NCBI GenBank assembly: GCA_902518075.1
Contig: CABYEX010000004.1
Location: 5,621 to 69,620, forward strand
DNA from: Halieaceae bacterium
Lineage (GTDB): Bacteria; Pseudomonadota; Gammaproteobacteria; Pseudomonadales; Halieaceae
Reading direction: 5' to 3'
DNA length: 64,000 bases
A program made the translations under genes and the position numbers. The notes beneath the pieces are model-generated. The model worked only from the letters and a program-made list of their open reading frames with translations, was not told the origin of the DNA and did not search any database. Of the stretch, positions 27,024-37,380 are shown one piece after another; the stretch's first letter is position 1, and each line of letters opens with the position of its first letter.

Positions 27024-28784
27024 ATGATTGGCAGGGACGCCATCTCTATCTCGTCGGCTTACAGCTTCAGGGCTTGGTTAGGCTTTCTCCTGCTGGCTTG
27101 CTCGCTGCACCTTCAGAGCCCAGCCGGGCAAGCACAAAACAGCCTCGCCACGGCGCTGCAGCAGCAGAGTGAATTCCTGCCGGTCCGCGAGGCCTACCGA
27201 CTCGATGGCGCGGTGACCGCGGACGGTCAACTCCGTCTTTACTGGCAGATCGCCGAGGGGTATTACCTCTATCAGCAAATGTTCAAGGTGAGACAGGCAG
27301 ACTTGTCCACACCGACGAATCTATCGATTGACTTTCCACCTACGCTGGACAAAACCGATGAGTTCTTTGGAGATGTCTCGGTCTATTACGATGAGGCAGA
27401 TCTCGCAGTCTCGCTTCCAAATGAAGCAGAAAGGTTAACGCTTGCAGTCACCTATCAAGGCTGCGCGGATGCGGGACTGTGTTACCCGCCCGAGACCGAG
27501 TATTTGCTGGTGGATGTCGCCACGGGTGCGGTTACGCCAACAGCCTTTGAACGCCAACCTTCTAATGCCGCTAATGCTACCTCCACCGGCTCGAATATGA
27601 CGTTTTTGCTGGCGCTGGGGCTGGCCTTTCTTGGAGGCCTTATCCTCAATGCCATGCCCTGTGTGTTCCCCATTCTCTCGCTCAAAGTGCTGAGCTTTGC
27701 CACCGGCGATCGTACTGAGCACCGTCGGCACGGCCTCGCGTATCTCGCGGGGGTCGTCGCTTCTTTTGTTCTGATTGCCAGCGTGCTGATCAGCCTGCAG
27801 AGTGCCGGCCGCTGGGTAGGCTGGGGATTTCAGCTACAGTCCACCGGCTTTGTGATTGGGCTGGCCTATTTGTTTGCCGTGATGGGGCTCTCCCTGTCGG
27901 GGCTCGTGCTGTTCGGCGGGAGATGGATGAACCTCGGTGCGGGACTTGCGACCGCTCCTGGTTCGCGCGGCAGCTTCTTCACGGGCGTTCTGGCGGTGGT
28001 GGTAGCGAGCCCCTGTACCGCGCCCTTTATGGGCGGCGCGCTGGGCTACGCCCTCACCCAACCGGCATTTGAGGCGCTGGCCGTGTTCGCTGCGCTCGGC
28101 GTGGGCATGGCGACTCCGATGGTCGCCATCAGCATGAGCGACATCGCGCGACGCTGGCTACCCAAGCCCGGCGCCTGGATGGAAACCCTGAAACAGGTGA
28201 TGGCCTTCCCGCTCTACCTCACGGCAGTCTGGCTACTTTGGGTTGCAGGCAAACAGAGTGGCGTCGACACGATGGCGGCGGCGGCCGCAGGCCTCGTGAT
28301 GCTCGCGCTAGGGCTGACGCTAATCCGCGGCGGGGCGACTGCCCGCGTCGTCGGCCTGATCTGCATGGTCTCAGCCGTCATGCTGGGCAGTGTGCGCGGT
28401 GACGCCACTGTGTCGATCGGCAAAGGAGGGAGAGACGGGATCGTCGCCTGGTCACCCGAGCAGCTTCAGACGCTGCGTAAACAGGGCACGCCGGTATTTG
28501 TCGATGTGACCGCCGATTGGTGCATTACCTGCCTCGCCAACGAGCAGGCCGTGCTGTTCACCGATGACATGATCCTCGCCTTCGACGCTGCCGGCGTCAC
28601 CTATATGGTGGCGGACTGGACTAATTACGACCCTGAAATTGGCGCTTTCGTGCGCGAGCACGGGCGTAATGGCATTCCGCTGTACGTTATGTACCCGGGT
28701 AATCTGAGTGCAACGCCCACCATTTTGCCCCAGCTACTGACCGCTAATATAGTCAACAAGGCCTTAGCCAGTGTCTCTCGTTAA
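27024..28784 (+). CDS. dsbD: thiol:disulfide interchange protein DsbD
   Basis: A 586-residue inner-membrane reductant conveyor. After a signal peptide (ending near GQAQ), the nDsbD domain carries the redox pair in GCADAGLCYPP. The central eight-helix domain has the two essential cysteines in NAMPCVFPILSLK and VVASPCTAPFMGG. The C-terminal thioredoxin-like domain has DWCITC. All six catalytic cysteines are present. It moves electrons from cytoplasmic thioredoxin to periplasmic disulfide partners. It lies six bases after the pentapeptide gene. Confidence 0.96.
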   Translation: MIGRDAISISSAYSFRAWLGFLLLACSLHLQSPAGQAQNSLATALQQQSEFLPVREAYRLDGAVTADGQLRLYWQIAEGYYLYQQMFKVRQADLSTPTNLSIDFPPTLDKTDEFFGDVSVYYDEADLAVSLPNEAERLTLAVTYQGCADAGLCYPPETEYLLVDVATGAVTPTAFERQPSNAANATSTGSNMTFLLALGLAFLGGLILNAMPCVFPILSLKVLSFATGDRTEHRRHGLAYLAGVVASFVLIASVLISLQSAGRWVGWGFQLQSTGFVIGLAYLFAVMGLSLSGLVLFGGRWMNLGAGLATAPGSRGSFFTGVLAVVVASPCTAPFMGGALGYALTQPAFEALAVFAALGVGMATPMVAISMSDIARRWLPKPGAWMETLKQVMAFPLYLTAVWLLWVAGKQSGVDTMAAAAAGLVMLALGLTLIRGGATARVVGLICMVSAVMLGSVRGDATVSIGKGGRDGIVAWSPEQLQTLRKQGTPVFVDVTADWCITCLANEQAVLFTDDMILAFDAAGVTYMVADWTNYDPEIGAFVREHGRNGIPLYVMYPGNLSATPTILPQLLTANIVNKALASVSR

Positions 28785-28946
28785 GCAGACAACATGTTTA
28801 TTACGCGGCGCATCGTTAGTTCATGCCCCATGGCCATGCGCCATCCATTCAGTTCAGCCTGCTTTCTCCCGCCTCCGACCAAGCGGTGGCGTGATATGGT
28901 CTTGCAGCTCTGCCACCATGGCCCTCAAAGCAAAGGAGCCTAGCGC

Positions 28947-29456
28947 ATGACCGATCCAATAATGCCGCGACCCCGGTCTTCCCCTAAACAGCGGTATGCA
29001 TTCACGGCCCTCGTGTGCCTATTCTCAGCGGGCTTGTCGTGCCCGTCCCACGCGAGCGAGATACTTCACTGGAAGGATGCCTGGGTCCGCAGCATGCCAC
29101 CGGGCGCGCAGGTGTCCGCTGCCTACGGCATGCTCATGAATCACAGTGACCAAACGGTGACCTTATCGACAGTGAGCAGTGAGATCAGCGGCAGCGCACA
29201 AATGCACGAAGTGATTGCCGACGGCGACCAGCGTCGCATGGCGGAGCTCGAATCCATCGACATCGCACCTCACGAGACGCTGATATTCGAAGCTGGTGGT
29301 CGCCACATTATGCTTCTCGATATCGCGGCACCTCCCATTGAAGGTGAAAATGTTGAAATCTGCGCGGTCAGCGCTGCAGGTACCAGAGCCTGTACTGAGG
29401 CTGCGGTGAGACGACAAGCCCCTGTCGCAGACGATACGCAGACCGGTCACCACTGA
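28947..29456 (+). CDS. PCu(A)C-type periplasmic copper chaperone
   Basis: A 169-residue protein with a signal peptide ending near SHA|SE. The PCuAC domain shows WVRSMPPGAQVSAAYGML, then MHEVIADGDQRRM and, about 20 residues on, GGRHIMLLD: the H(M)x10M...HxM copper-binding pattern. The tail ends with two histidines that may add a copper site. Such proteins load Cu(I) on the CuA or CuB sites of cytochrome c oxidase. It overlaps the DUF2333 gene by one base. Confidence 0.9.
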   Translation: MTDPIMPRPRSSPKQRYAFTALVCLFSAGLSCPSHASEILHWKDAWVRSMPPGAQVSAAYGMLMNHSDQTVTLSTVSSEISGSAQMHEVIADGDQRRMAELESIDIAPHETLIFEAGGRHIMLLDIAAPPIEGENVEICAVSAAGTRACTEAAVRRQAPVADDTQTGHH

Positions 29457-30547
29457 TGGATGACGACAGCCCACAACCAGACGCCGCCACACCAGACAGC
29501 GAGCTTAGCTTTTTGCGCCGCTCGATGGGTTGGCTGACGCCTGACCCAGGTAGTTCTAACCCCCGCAAGCTGGGCAAGTGGGGTGGCATCGTTGCTATTG
29601 CCTATTTGCTTATTGCGGCGGCAGTGGGCGTCTACTGGAGCAGCACCCTCGAGCATTTTGATGTCCGCGAGAACGCCGCGCGCTATGCCGCGGCCACAGA
29701 GCAGGATGTGGTGACCGGCACGACCACTGTCGCCACGCTACAGGAAACGATTCGCATCCTGCTGGAGAAACCGGGCGGCTACTTACACAACGATCTTTTC
29801 CCACCGGGTGTCTGGCTGGACAACATGCCGAACTGGGAATACGGCGTGCTCGTGCAAAGCCGCGATTTGGCCCGCGCGCTGCGCGAGGTGTTGAGTCGCT
29901 CTCAGTCCCAGTCAAAAGAGGATGTCGATCTCACCCTCGCAGAACCGCGCATTAACTTTCAATCAAAAAGCTGGATTCTGCCGGCTTCGGAAAGCGAGTA
30001 TCGCGACGCATTACGTTTTCTTGAGGCCTATCGCGCGCGGCTCGCGGTCACTGGCCAGAACAGTGCCCAGTTTTATGCACGTGCTGACAATCTGAGCCAT
30101 TGGCTCGGCATGATCGAGAAGCGGCTTGGAAGTTTGTCCCAACGGCTGTCTGCCAGCGTGGGACAGCGCCGACTGAATACCGACCTCGCGGGGGATGCCG
30201 CCGCCGCACAATCGACCAACGCGCCTGAAGAAATACTGGTGCGCACTCCGTGGCGCGAAATCGACGATATTTTCTATGAAAGCCGCGGTGCGGCCTGGGC
30301 CCTGACGCAGTTTTTAAAAGCCGCCGAGGTCGACTTCGCAGACGTGCTGGCCAAGAAGAATGCCACCGTCAGCCTGCGACAAATCATCAGAGAATTGGAA
30401 GCCGCTCAAGCCACCGTCTGGAGTCCGATGATTTTAAATGGCTCTGGTTTCGGCTTGTGGGCCAATCATTCGTTGGTGATGGCAAGCTACATCTCGCGCG
30501 CAAACGCGGCGCTCATTGACCTTAGGGAGCTGCTAGCGCAAGGGTAA
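29456..30547 (+). CDS. DUF2333 family membrane protein
   Basis: A 363-residue protein with one membrane helix (about 42-62) after a 40-residue cytoplasmic tail, and a large periplasmic helical domain. Phrases such as LLEKPGGYLHNDLFPPGVWLDNMPNWEYGVLVQ and SYISRANAALIDLRELLAQG are typical of the DUF2333 family, common in gammaproteobacteria and uncharacterised. It starts with a one-base overlap after the copper chaperone and converges with prmA across 169 bases that contain nothing I can name. Confidence 0.85.
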   Translation: MDDDSPQPDAATPDSELSFLRRSMGWLTPDPGSSNPRKLGKWGGIVAIAYLLIAAAVGVYWSSTLEHFDVRENAARYAAATEQDVVTGTTTVATLQETIRILLEKPGGYLHNDLFPPGVWLDNMPNWEYGVLVQSRDLARALREVLSRSQSQSKEDVDLTLAEPRINFQSKSWILPASESEYRDALRFLEAYRARLAVTGQNSAQFYARADNLSHWLGMIEKRLGSLSQRLSASVGQRRLNTDLAGDAAAAQSTNAPEEILVRTPWREIDDIFYESRGAAWALTQFLKAAEVDFADVLAKKNATVSLRQIIRELEAAQATVWSPMILNGSGFGLWANHSLVMASYISRANAALIDLRELLAQG

Positions 30548-30716
30548 AAGTACGCCGATTCAGAAAGTTTTAAAAGAGATACTAGTCGGACACTGGCGGC
30601 AAGTGACGGCAAGTAGAAAACGAGGCAAGCGCAGCGATAAAGAGAGGTCAGTGCAAAGAGTGACAGAGCGTTCAGTGGTAGAAAAGTGATTGTAAACGGC
30701 CAAAAGTTTGCGCTAC

Positions 30717-31616
30717 TCAGCACTTCTCGCCGGCAAGTAGCACCCACTGTTCCTGCTGATCCGCAATCGATAACGCCACTCTCGGCGCGTAAGCCTCGAT
30801 GACCGCTTCAGCCTGATCCACCAAGAGCCCCGCCAAAAGTAAACGCCCCCCAGGAGTCATCAATGATGTCAGGGCTGGCGCAAGTGCCACTAGCGGCCCA
30901 GCCAGAATATTGGCCACGACCCAATCGGCTGACGCTTGCCAGCTTGCCACCACATCATCCTGGGGGAGCACAACCCGGAAAGCAGCATCCGGTACTTCGT
31001 TGCGCTGGGCATTATTCCGACTTGCTATGATCGCCTGGGGGTCGTTATCAACACCCAGCACCTGTGTCGCGCCCAGGCGTGCCGCTGCAATTCCGAGAAT
31101 GCCTGAGCCACATCCATAATCCACGACGCGCTGGCCGGGCGGGAGATCCGCATCTAGTGCACGCAGACACATGGCAGTAGACGGATGTGCACCCGTACCA
31201 AAGGCCAGACCCGGGTCAAGCAAGATATTGATCGCGTCAGGATTGGGGTGGTTCGTCCAGCTGGGACAAATCCACAGTCGCTCCCCTATCTGTAGGGGAT
31301 GAAATTGATCTTCCCAGACGCGGGTCCACTCGCGATCCTCCACGGGCACGGCGACAGTGGGTGCTTGGGTGCAGAGCTCAGAAGGTATGTCGCCCAGCAG
31401 CAGGGTGAGGTCCTCAGCCCCAGCAAATAGCGCCGTCAAGCGAACCGCATTCCAGAGCGGCGTTTCGCCGGGACCCGGCTCAAGAAGCGGTTGATCCGCC
31501 TCATCCTCCAAGGTGACAGACAAGGCGCCGCGCGCGAACAACCAGTCTTCGAGGGGCTCAACCTGATCCTTGCGGGCGGTGAAATGAAGCTCCTGCCATT
31601 CGGCGGCAAGGCTCAA
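30717..31616 (-). CDS. prmA: ribosomal protein L11 methyltransferase
   Basis: A 299-residue SAM-dependent enzyme that trimethylates L11. The start is a TTG at 31616 that overlaps the accC stop (TTGA). The PrmA phrases are intact: [41 protein letters not shown] (SAM motif I), VDNDPQAI and [12 protein letters not shown]. Length is normal. It belongs to the aroQ-accB-accC-prmA leftward group, a common order. Confidence 0.94.
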   Translation of the reverse strand: MSLAAEWQELHFTARKDQVEPLEDWLFARGALSVTLEDEADQPLLEPGPGETPLWNAVRLTALFAGAEDLTLLLGDIPSELCTQAPTVAVPVEDREWTRVWEDQFHPLQIGERLWICPSWTNHPNPDAINILLDPGLAFGTGAHPSTAMCLRALDADLPPGQRVVDYGCGSGILGIAAARLGATQVLGVDNDPQAIIASRNNAQRNEVPDAAFRVVLPQDDVVASWQASADWVVANILAGPLVALAPALTSLMTPGGRLLLAGLLVDQAEAVIEAYAPRVALSIADQQEQWVLLAGEKC

Positions 31617-32959
31617 TGCTCGTGTTCCAGCTTACTCTCGAGGTAATGAATACTGACGCCGCCGGCCATAAACGAGCTATCGGTCACCAGCTCACGGTGT
31701 AGGGCAGCGTTGGTGCGGATGCCGTCCACCACCAGCTCGTCGAGCGCCTGACGCATTTTGACCAGCGCGGCCTCTCGCGTGTCGGCAAAAGTGATCAGCT
31801 TGCCGATTAGACTGTCGTAGTGCGGCGGCACGGTGTAACCACTGTAAATGTGGGAATCGACCCGCACGCCGTGGCCACCTGGTGCATGGAAGGTTTTGAT
31901 CGTGCCTGGTGAGGGCATGAAAGTGCGAGGATCCTCTGCATTGATGCGACACTCGATCGAGTGCCCTTTCAGTTTCACGTCTTCCTGCTTGATCGACAGC
32001 GGGGCACCGCCGGCGATCAATAGCTGCTCGCGAACAATGTCCACGCCGCTGATCATCTCGGTCACGGGGTGCTCAACCTGTACCCGGGTGTTCATCTCGA
32101 TGAAGTAAAACGCGTTGTCTTCGAACAGGAACTCGAAGGTACCCGCACCGCGATAGCTCATATCAAGGCAAGCGCGCACACAAGCGTCACCGATTTCGTT
32201 GCGCAGGGCATCGTCGATACCGGGGGCTGGCGCCTCCTCGATCACTTTCTGGTGGCGACGCTGCAGCGAGCAATCTCGATCACCGAGATGGATTGCATTG
32301 CCCTGCCCGTCCGCTAGCACCTGAATTTCTACGTGGCGCGGTCGCTGCAGAAATTTCTCCATGTAGACAACCGGCGATCCAAAGGCCGCCTGGGCCTCGG
32401 ATTGCGTCACCTGTATCGAGGAGAGCAGCACCTCTTCGTTGTGCACCACCCGCATACCGCGACCGCCGCCGCCGGCTGCCGCCTTCACAATCACTGGGAA
32501 ACCAATTTCTCTCGCGATCCGAATCACTTCATCCGGATCATCGGGCAGTGCGCCGTCAGAGCCCGGTACTGTCGGTACACCGGTGCGCTGCATCTGCTGC
32601 TTGGCAGATACCTTGTCACCCATCAAGCGAATGGTGTCCGCAGTAGGGCCAATAAAGGTGAAGCCGCTCTTCTCTACCTGCTCGGCAAAGTCAGCGTTTT
32701 CTGACAAAAAGCCGTAACCGGGGTGAATCCCGTTTGCGTTGGTCAGCTCGGCAACGCTGATAATGGAGGGCACATCGAGGTAACTCTGTGCCGAGGGCGG
32801 CGGCCCGATACACACTGCTTCGTCGGCGAGGCGAACGTGTTTGAGATCCCGATCCGCTGTGGAGTGCACAGCCACGGTCTTGATGCCTAACTCTTTACAG
32901 GCGCGTAACACGCGAAGCGCAATTTCGCCGCGGTTAGCGATCAGTACTTTTTCAAGCAT
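31613..32959 (-). CDS. accC: biotin carboxylase subunit of acetyl-CoA carboxylase
   Basis: A 448-residue ATP-grasp enzyme that carboxylates the biotin of AccB. The ATG at 32959 ([14 protein letters not shown]) has AAGGAC eight bases upstream; a longer frame to 32986 adds nine residues. Family motifs include [14 protein letters not shown] (ATP loop), [32 protein letters not shown] (metal and catalytic residues) and the HYDSLIGKL phrase. The length equals that of E. coli AccC. Confidence 0.97.
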   Translation of the reverse strand: MLEKVLIANRGEIALRVLRACKELGIKTVAVHSTADRDLKHVRLADEAVCIGPPPSAQSYLDVPSIISVAELTNANGIHPGYGFLSENADFAEQVEKSGFTFIGPTADTIRLMGDKVSAKQQMQRTGVPTVPGSDGALPDDPDEVIRIAREIGFPVIVKAAAGGGGRGMRVVHNEEVLLSSIQVTQSEAQAAFGSPVVYMEKFLQRPRHVEIQVLADGQGNAIHLGDRDCSLQRRHQKVIEEAPAPGIDDALRNEIGDACVRACLDMSYRGAGTFEFLFEDNAFYFIEMNTRVQVEHPVTEMISGVDIVREQLLIAGGAPLSIKQEDVKLKGHSIECRINAEDPRTFMPSPGTIKTFHAPGGHGVRVDSHIYSGYTVPPHYDSLIGKLITFADTREAALVKMRQALDELVVDGIRTNAALHRELVTDSSFMAGGVSIHYLESKLEHEH

Positions 32960-32993
32960 GGGGAATGTCCTTTTGGGGTCGCTCACCCACGCT

Positions 32994-33467
32994 TCAGGAA
33001 ATGGAGATCAGGGGCTGATCAAACTCGACGGCTTCGCCGTTATCAACGTGAATCGCAGTGACGGTGCCGGCGCGATCGGCTTCGATCTGGTTCATCATCT
33101 TCATGGCCTCGACAATGCAGAGCACGTCACCCACGCGCACGGTCTGGCCGACCTCGACAAACGAGGGGGCTTCAGGGCTAGGCGCCCGATAGAAGGTGCC
33201 CACCATGGGCGACAGCACCGCATTATCAGCAACCGGCGCGACAGCGGGTGCAGCAGCCTCAGCAACGAGCGCCTCAGCCGCGGAGGGGGCCGACGCGGGT
33301 GCGGGAGCAGGCGCGACAGGTGCTGGCACAGAATAGGCAACGGGCGCCGCGGGTTGATTGCCATGACGGCTAATGCGAACCGATTCCTCGCCCTCTTTGA
33401 TCTCAATCTCGCCGATATTCGATTCTTCCAGCAGTTCTATCAGTTTTTTGACTTTGCGAATATCCAT
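32994..33467 (-). CDS. accB: biotin carboxyl carrier protein of acetyl-CoA carboxylase
   Basis: A 157-residue protein. The ATG at 33467 ([16 protein letters not shown]) matches the family start. A P/A-rich linker (about residues 40-80) leads to the biotinyl domain with [13 protein letters not shown], where the Lys carries biotin. It is the carrier between AccC and the transferase subunits. Ten bases separate it from aroQ and 34 from accC. Confidence 0.96.
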   Translation of the reverse strand: MDIRKVKKLIELLEESNIGEIEIKEGEESVRISRHGNQPAAPVAYSVPAPVAPAPAPASAPSAAEALVAEAAAPAVAPVADNAVLSPMVGTFYRAPSPEAPSFVEVGQTVRVGDVLCIVEAMKMMNQIEADRAGTVTAIHVDNGEAVEFDQPLISIS

Positions 33468-33477
33468 GTGGGTTCCT

Positions 33478-33933
33478 TCAATGGGTCGTGGAATGGGTGT
33501 CGAGGGACTGCAGCACTGCGGCCAGTGCGCAGTCGTAACCGAAGCTACCGAGCCCCGAGACCACCGCCTCAGCGATGTCTGAGATGTAACTGTGATGTCG
33601 AAAAGGTTCGCGGGCATATACATTGGAAATGTGCACTTCGATGCATGGAATATCGACCCCGGCCAGCGCATCGCGCAACGCAACGCTGGTATGGGTATAT
33701 GCCGCCGGATTGATAATGATGAACTGCGTGCCATCGGCGCGCGCTTGATGAATCGCCTCAATCATTTCCTGTTCGCTGTTGCTCTGCAGGCAGGTGAGGC
33801 TCGCACCCACACGCTCGGCCTCGGATTGCAAGCGATGGTTAATCTCGTCCAGGGTTTCCGAGCCGTAGATCTCGGGCTCGCGGGTACCCAACAGATTGAG
33901 GTTGGGTCCATGTAATACCAGGATTGCCGCCAT
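33478..33933 (-). CDS. aroQ: type II 3-dehydroquinate dehydratase
   Basis: A 151-residue shikimate-pathway enzyme. I place the start at the ATG at 33933 ([20 protein letters not shown]); an in-frame TTG at 33948 is the alternative. The active-site phrases are all present: [16 protein letters not shown] (Tyr in the lid), [16 protein letters not shown], and [18 protein letters not shown]. It is the first gene of the aroQ-accB-accC-prmA group. Confidence 0.95.
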   Translation of the reverse strand: MAAILVLHGPNLNLLGTREPEIYGSETLDEINHRLQSEAERVGASLTCLQSNSEQEMIEAIHQARADGTQFIIINPAAYTHTSVALRDALAGVDIPCIEVHISNVYAREPFRHHSYISDIAEAVVSGLGSFGYDCALAAVLQSLDTHSTTH

Positions 33934-34355
33934 GGGCTGATCCGCCAATATGGGTAACAGGGGCGCGAGTGTGTCGCAGAAATCACCCGGAGTCCACTTT
34001 TTTGGTCATTTGCACTCTTTTTCGCGACGATGCCCGCATAATTGCCGCAAAATTGAGGTGCGGCCCATCTAACAAAAATGCCTCATCACTGCGCTGGGAG
34101 CGGTATGGCCTGCTCCGCCCGAACAGAATGAGGCACCGCCTGCACCCCATAGCCGCCACAACAGCGATCCAGCCAACACCCCGGGCAAAGCCAAGATCAG
34201 GCCGGTGCATGCCGCTTGTGATCGCCATAGGCGCGAGGAATAAATCGGCACTGAATTTTGAGACTTGAGACGGTTGGTTAAAAAATGTTCAGCAGATCTT
34301 TCGGTTCCACACTGGCTCCTTTACACTCACCACCCGGAGTTGAGTCCTTTTCCCG
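33934..34355. other. divergent intergenic region between aroQ and dusB
   Basis: This 422-base region has no gene I can support. Two short leftward frames (about 60 and 80 codons, GTG/ATG starts) cover 33983-34251 but have poor composition. It holds the terminator-like hairpin at 34074-34135 and presumably the promoters of the leftward aroQ-acc group and of rightward dusB-fis. Confidence 0.6.
34074..34135 (-). terminator. terminator-like hairpin in the leader of aroQ-accB-accC
   Basis: Read on the minus strand, an 8-bp stem TGCCTCAT/ATGAGGCA encloses an inner GGAGC/GCTCC stem and is followed directly by TTTTTG. It ends about 140 bases upstream of the aroQ start, so it could be an attenuator of the fatty-acid/shikimate genes or the end of an unseen upstream transcript. 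Internal loops make the stem imperfect. Confidence 0.5.
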
Positions 34356-35408
34356 ATGCATATTGGCGGCCTAAAGCCCTGCAATAACGTGTTCCTTGCG
34401 CCCATGGCCGGGGTCACAGATCTCCCGATGCGAGAACTCGCCGTTGAGTTGGGTGCGGGTATGGCTGTGGGCGAGATGCAGAGTGCTGATCTGAGCCTGG
34501 CGCATTCGCGCAAAACAACACAACGACAGAGACACAGCGCCCGAGCGGGGCTCCGCTCTGTGCAGATTGTGGGCTACGACCCCCAACAACTGGCTGAAGC
34601 CGCGCGCGTCAATGCAGATCTAGGTGCCGAGATCATCGACATCAACATGGGCTGCCCCGCGAAAAAAGTCTGCCGCCGCGCCGCGGGGTCCGCGCTGCTG
34701 GCCGATGAAGCGCTGGTAGGTCGCATTCTCGAAACGGTCGTCACCGCAGTCGATGTGCCCGTGACAGTGAAAATCCGCACCGGCACCTATCCCGAGCATC
34801 GTAACGGCGTCGCCATTGCACGGATCGCCGAGAGCGCGGGCATCCAAATGCTGACCGTACATGGCCGCACCCGCGCGGACCGCTTCAAGGGGCAGGCCGA
34901 GTACCAAACCATCGCCGAAATTGTGCACGCCGTGACGATCCCGGTGATCGCCAACGGCGACATCGACTCTGCAGAGAAAGCGCGGAGAGTCTTAACCATG
35001 ACAGGCGCCGCCGGCGTAATGATTGGTCGCGCGGCGCAGGGCCAGCTCTGGCTGCCCGGTGCGATTGCATCCACCTTGGCCGCGGGAAACGAGCGCGTGC
35101 GAACTCCCGCGCTGAGCGAGCAACTGCGCCTGCAAGGCGATCATCTTGTGCGGCTGCACGATTTTCACGGTGATCATTTTGGACCGCGCATCGCGCGCAA
35201 GCATCAGGCGTGGCTGCTCGATTCGTTGACCGCGCAGCAGGCAATCTCTAGAGAGGACGCCCGCGCCTGGCGACAGACTTTCAATCGGCTTGAGTCGGCT
35301 AAGGAGCAGGTCAAGTGCCTCAGGAAACTGACCGATGCACTGATATCAGCCTCACCTGCCAATGCGCCGCCATCCCAGATGTGCCCTCAGATGTCCATAG
35401 TCGCATGA
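34356..35408 (+). CDS. dusB: tRNA-dihydrouridine synthase B
   Basis: A 350-residue flavoenzyme that reduces uridines in the tRNA D-loop. FLAPMAGVTDLPMRELAVELGAG is the FMN-barrel start, DINMGCPAKKVC contains the catalytic Cys, MLTVHGRTRADRF and IPVIANGDI are FMN/phosphate loops. The last 100 residues are the helical RNA-binding domain. The stop overlaps the fis ATG (ATGA), the dusB-fis arrangement found throughout gammaproteobacteria. Confidence 0.95.
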   Translation: MHIGGLKPCNNVFLAPMAGVTDLPMRELAVELGAGMAVGEMQSADLSLAHSRKTTQRQRHSARAGLRSVQIVGYDPQQLAEAARVNADLGAEIIDINMGCPAKKVCRRAAGSALLADEALVGRILETVVTAVDVPVTVKIRTGTYPEHRNGVAIARIAESAGIQMLTVHGRTRADRFKGQAEYQTIAEIVHAVTIPVIANGDIDSAEKARRVLTMTGAAGVMIGRAAQGQLWLPGAIASTLAAGNERVRTPALSEQLRLQGDHLVRLHDFHGDHFGPRIARKHQAWLLDSLTAQQAISREDARAWRQTFNRLESAKEQVKCLRKLTDALISASPANAPPSQMCPQMSIVA

Positions 35409-35776
35409 ACCCACCCAAGCCCAGCGCGGCACCCAAGCGTCGCAAAAAAAATCGCTCAGGCCCGCAACCTCTGCGCGACAGTGCGAGCGAGGCGATTGGC
35501 CACTTTCTTCAGACCCTCGACGGAGAGCCGTGCAGTGAGCTCTATGAAATGGTGCTGCACCAGGTAGAAGAGCCACTTTTCAAAGCCGTACTCGACTACA
35601 CCCAGCACAACCAGAGTCATGCGGCGGCCATGCTGGGTCTGAACCGGGGCACCCTGCGGAAAAAACTCCGACAACATGGCTTGCTGGCTGAATCAGAACC
35701 GCCGAAGCCCAAGCGATCCACCAGCGGGGGCAAAGCACCCGCCAACAGCAAAACCACGAGCAAAGGGAAACGATAG
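35405..35776 (+). CDS. fis: nucleoid protein Fis with extended basic tail
   Basis: From the ATG at 35405 the protein has 123 residues, against 98 in E. coli. The core is clear: FLQTLDGEPCSELYEMVLHQVEEPLF is the dimerisation helix region and AAAMLGLNRGTLRKKLRQHGL the helix-turn-helix. The core is flanked by a basic N-terminus (PKRRKKNR) and a C-terminal tail of about 28 residues rich in Lys, Ser and Pro after the point where E. coli Fis ends. A longer frame from 35315 lies within dusB and is not used. It is followed by purH after three bases. Confidence 0.93.
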   Translation: MNPPKPSAAPKRRKKNRSGPQPLRDSASEAIGHFLQTLDGEPCSELYEMVLHQVEEPLFKAVLDYTQHNQSHAAAMLGLNRGTLRKKLRQHGLLAESEPPKPKRSTSGGKAPANSKTTSKGKR

Positions 35777-35779
35777 ACC

Positions 35780-37354
35780 ATGAGCGAAGCCGGACTGGCC
35801 CCCCTGAGGCGTGCCCTCATTAGTGTTTCAGATAAAACCGGCATCGTTGATTTCGCCCGCGCACTGGCGGCGCGCAAAGTTGAGATACTCTCGACCGGCG
35901 GCACCTGCCGACTGCTCCGCGAAGAGGGACTGAGCGTGGTGGAAGTCTCCGATCACACCGGATTTCCTGAGATGATGGATGGTCGTGTGAAGACCCTGCA
36001 CCCCAAGATTCATGGCGGCATTCTGGGCCGGCGTGGCACAGACGATGAAGTGATGGCCGCAAACGAAATACCGCCTATCGATCTGGTCGTAGTGAATTTG
36101 TATCCGTTCGAGGCCACCGTCGCACGCCTAGACTGCACCTTGCAAGACGCGGTGGAAAATATTGATATCGGCGGACCCACCATGGTCCGTGCGGCAGCGA
36201 AAAACCACCGCGACGTCGCTATTGTGGTATCGGCCGGCGACTACCATCGCATCCTCAATGAACTCGAATCGCATGACGGCCACACCGCGCTGGCGACACG
36301 ATTTGATCTTGCTGTTCGCGCCTATGAGCACACCGCCGCTTACGACGGCATGATCGCCAATCACTTTGGCTGCCTGGTCGAGAGTGGCTCTGAGGACTAC
36401 CCGCGGACCTTCAACCTGCAGCTCGAAAAGGTGCAAGAGATGCGCTACGGGGAAAACCCCCACCAGAGCGCCGCTTTTTATCGCGAGGCGCGACAGCCCG
36501 AAGTGAGCATCAGCAGTGCCGAGCAGCTGCAGGGTAAGGCACTCTCATATAACAACGTCGCAGACACCGACGCCGCACTGGAGTGCGTAAAGAGCTTCGA
36601 CGCGCCGGCTTGCGTGATTGTCAAACACGCCAACCCCTGCGGTGTGGCGGTCGCGCCGGATTTGATAAGCGCCTACGACCTCGCCTTTCACACGGATACC
36701 GAGTCGGCGTTTGGCGGCATCATCGCGTTTAACCGCGAGCTGGATGGCGCCACTGCAGCGGCGATAATCGAGCGCCAATTCATTGAAGTGATAATTGCGC
36801 CCGAAATATCCAACGATGCCATCGCAGCCGTTGCCGCGAAGGAAAACGTGCGGTTACTGCGCACCGGCGCGTGGGCTGCCCCCGCCTCTGCCAGAGACTT
36901 CAAACGGGTCAACGGCGGGCTACTGGTTCAGGGTCGCGACGACGGCATGGTCGCCCGGGCAGATCTCACGGTGGCCACCGAACGCGCACCTACCGACGCT
37001 GAGTGGGACGACTTATTGTTCGCCTGGAAAGTGGCCAAGTTCGTGAAAAGCAATGCGATCATTTATGCCGCCAACCGGCGCACGATTGGCGTGGGCGCTG
37101 GCCAAATGTCGCGGGTGAACTCTGCGCGCATCGCCGCGATCAAGGCAGAGCACGCGGGCCTGAAAGTGAAAGGTGCGGTGATGGCCTCCGACGCCTTCTT
37201 CCCATTCCGGGATGGTATCGACAATGCAGCGGAGCGCGGGATCGCCGCAGTGATTCAGCCCGGTGGCTCCATGCGGGACGAAGAGGTGATCGCGGCGGCA
37301 AACGAGGCGGGCATGGCCATGGTGTTTACCGGCATGCGCCATTTCCGGCATTGA
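35780..37354 (+). CDS. purH: bifunctional AICAR transformylase/IMP cyclohydrolase
   Basis: A 524-residue enzyme for the last two steps of IMP synthesis. The N-terminal MGS-like cyclohydrolase domain has [29 protein letters not shown] and [16 protein letters not shown]. The transformylase domain has [23 protein letters not shown] (catalytic Lys/His), [11 protein letters not shown] and [12 protein letters not shown]. The length is normal. Placed just after fis and followed by purD after 26 bases. Confidence 0.97.
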   Translation: MSEAGLAPLRRALISVSDKTGIVDFARALAARKVEILSTGGTCRLLREEGLSVVEVSDHTGFPEMMDGRVKTLHPKIHGGILGRRGTDDEVMAANEIPPIDLVVVNLYPFEATVARLDCTLQDAVENIDIGGPTMVRAAAKNHRDVAIVVSAGDYHRILNELESHDGHTALATRFDLAVRAYEHTAAYDGMIANHFGCLVESGSEDYPRTFNLQLEKVQEMRYGENPHQSAAFYREARQPEVSISSAEQLQGKALSYNNVADTDAALECVKSFDAPACVIVKHANPCGVAVAPDLISAYDLAFHTDTESAFGGIIAFNRELDGATAAAIIERQFIEVIIAPEISNDAIAAVAAKENVRLLRTGAWAAPASARDFKRVNGGLLVQGRDDGMVARADLTVATERAPTDAEWDDLLFAWKVAKFVKSNAIIYAANRRTIGVGAGQMSRVNSARIAAIKAEHAGLKVKGAVMASDAFFPFRDGIDNAAERGIAAVIQPGGSMRDEEVIAAANEAGMAMVFTGMRHFRH

Positions 37355-37380
37355 TCAGTGAATCAAAGCGATACCGCCGT

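Noticed and set aside
32841..33713. Long rightward open frame (about 290 codons) opposite accC/accB/aroQ
   Set aside because: It is antisense to three well-supported genes, and its composition and lack of a ribosome site mark it as a shadow of their codon bias.
33983..34251. Two leftward frames in the aroQ/dusB spacer as small membrane proteins
   Set aside because: One starts with GTG and the other has no ribosome site. They overlap the hairpin and have Ala/Arg/Cys-rich, non-conserved composition.
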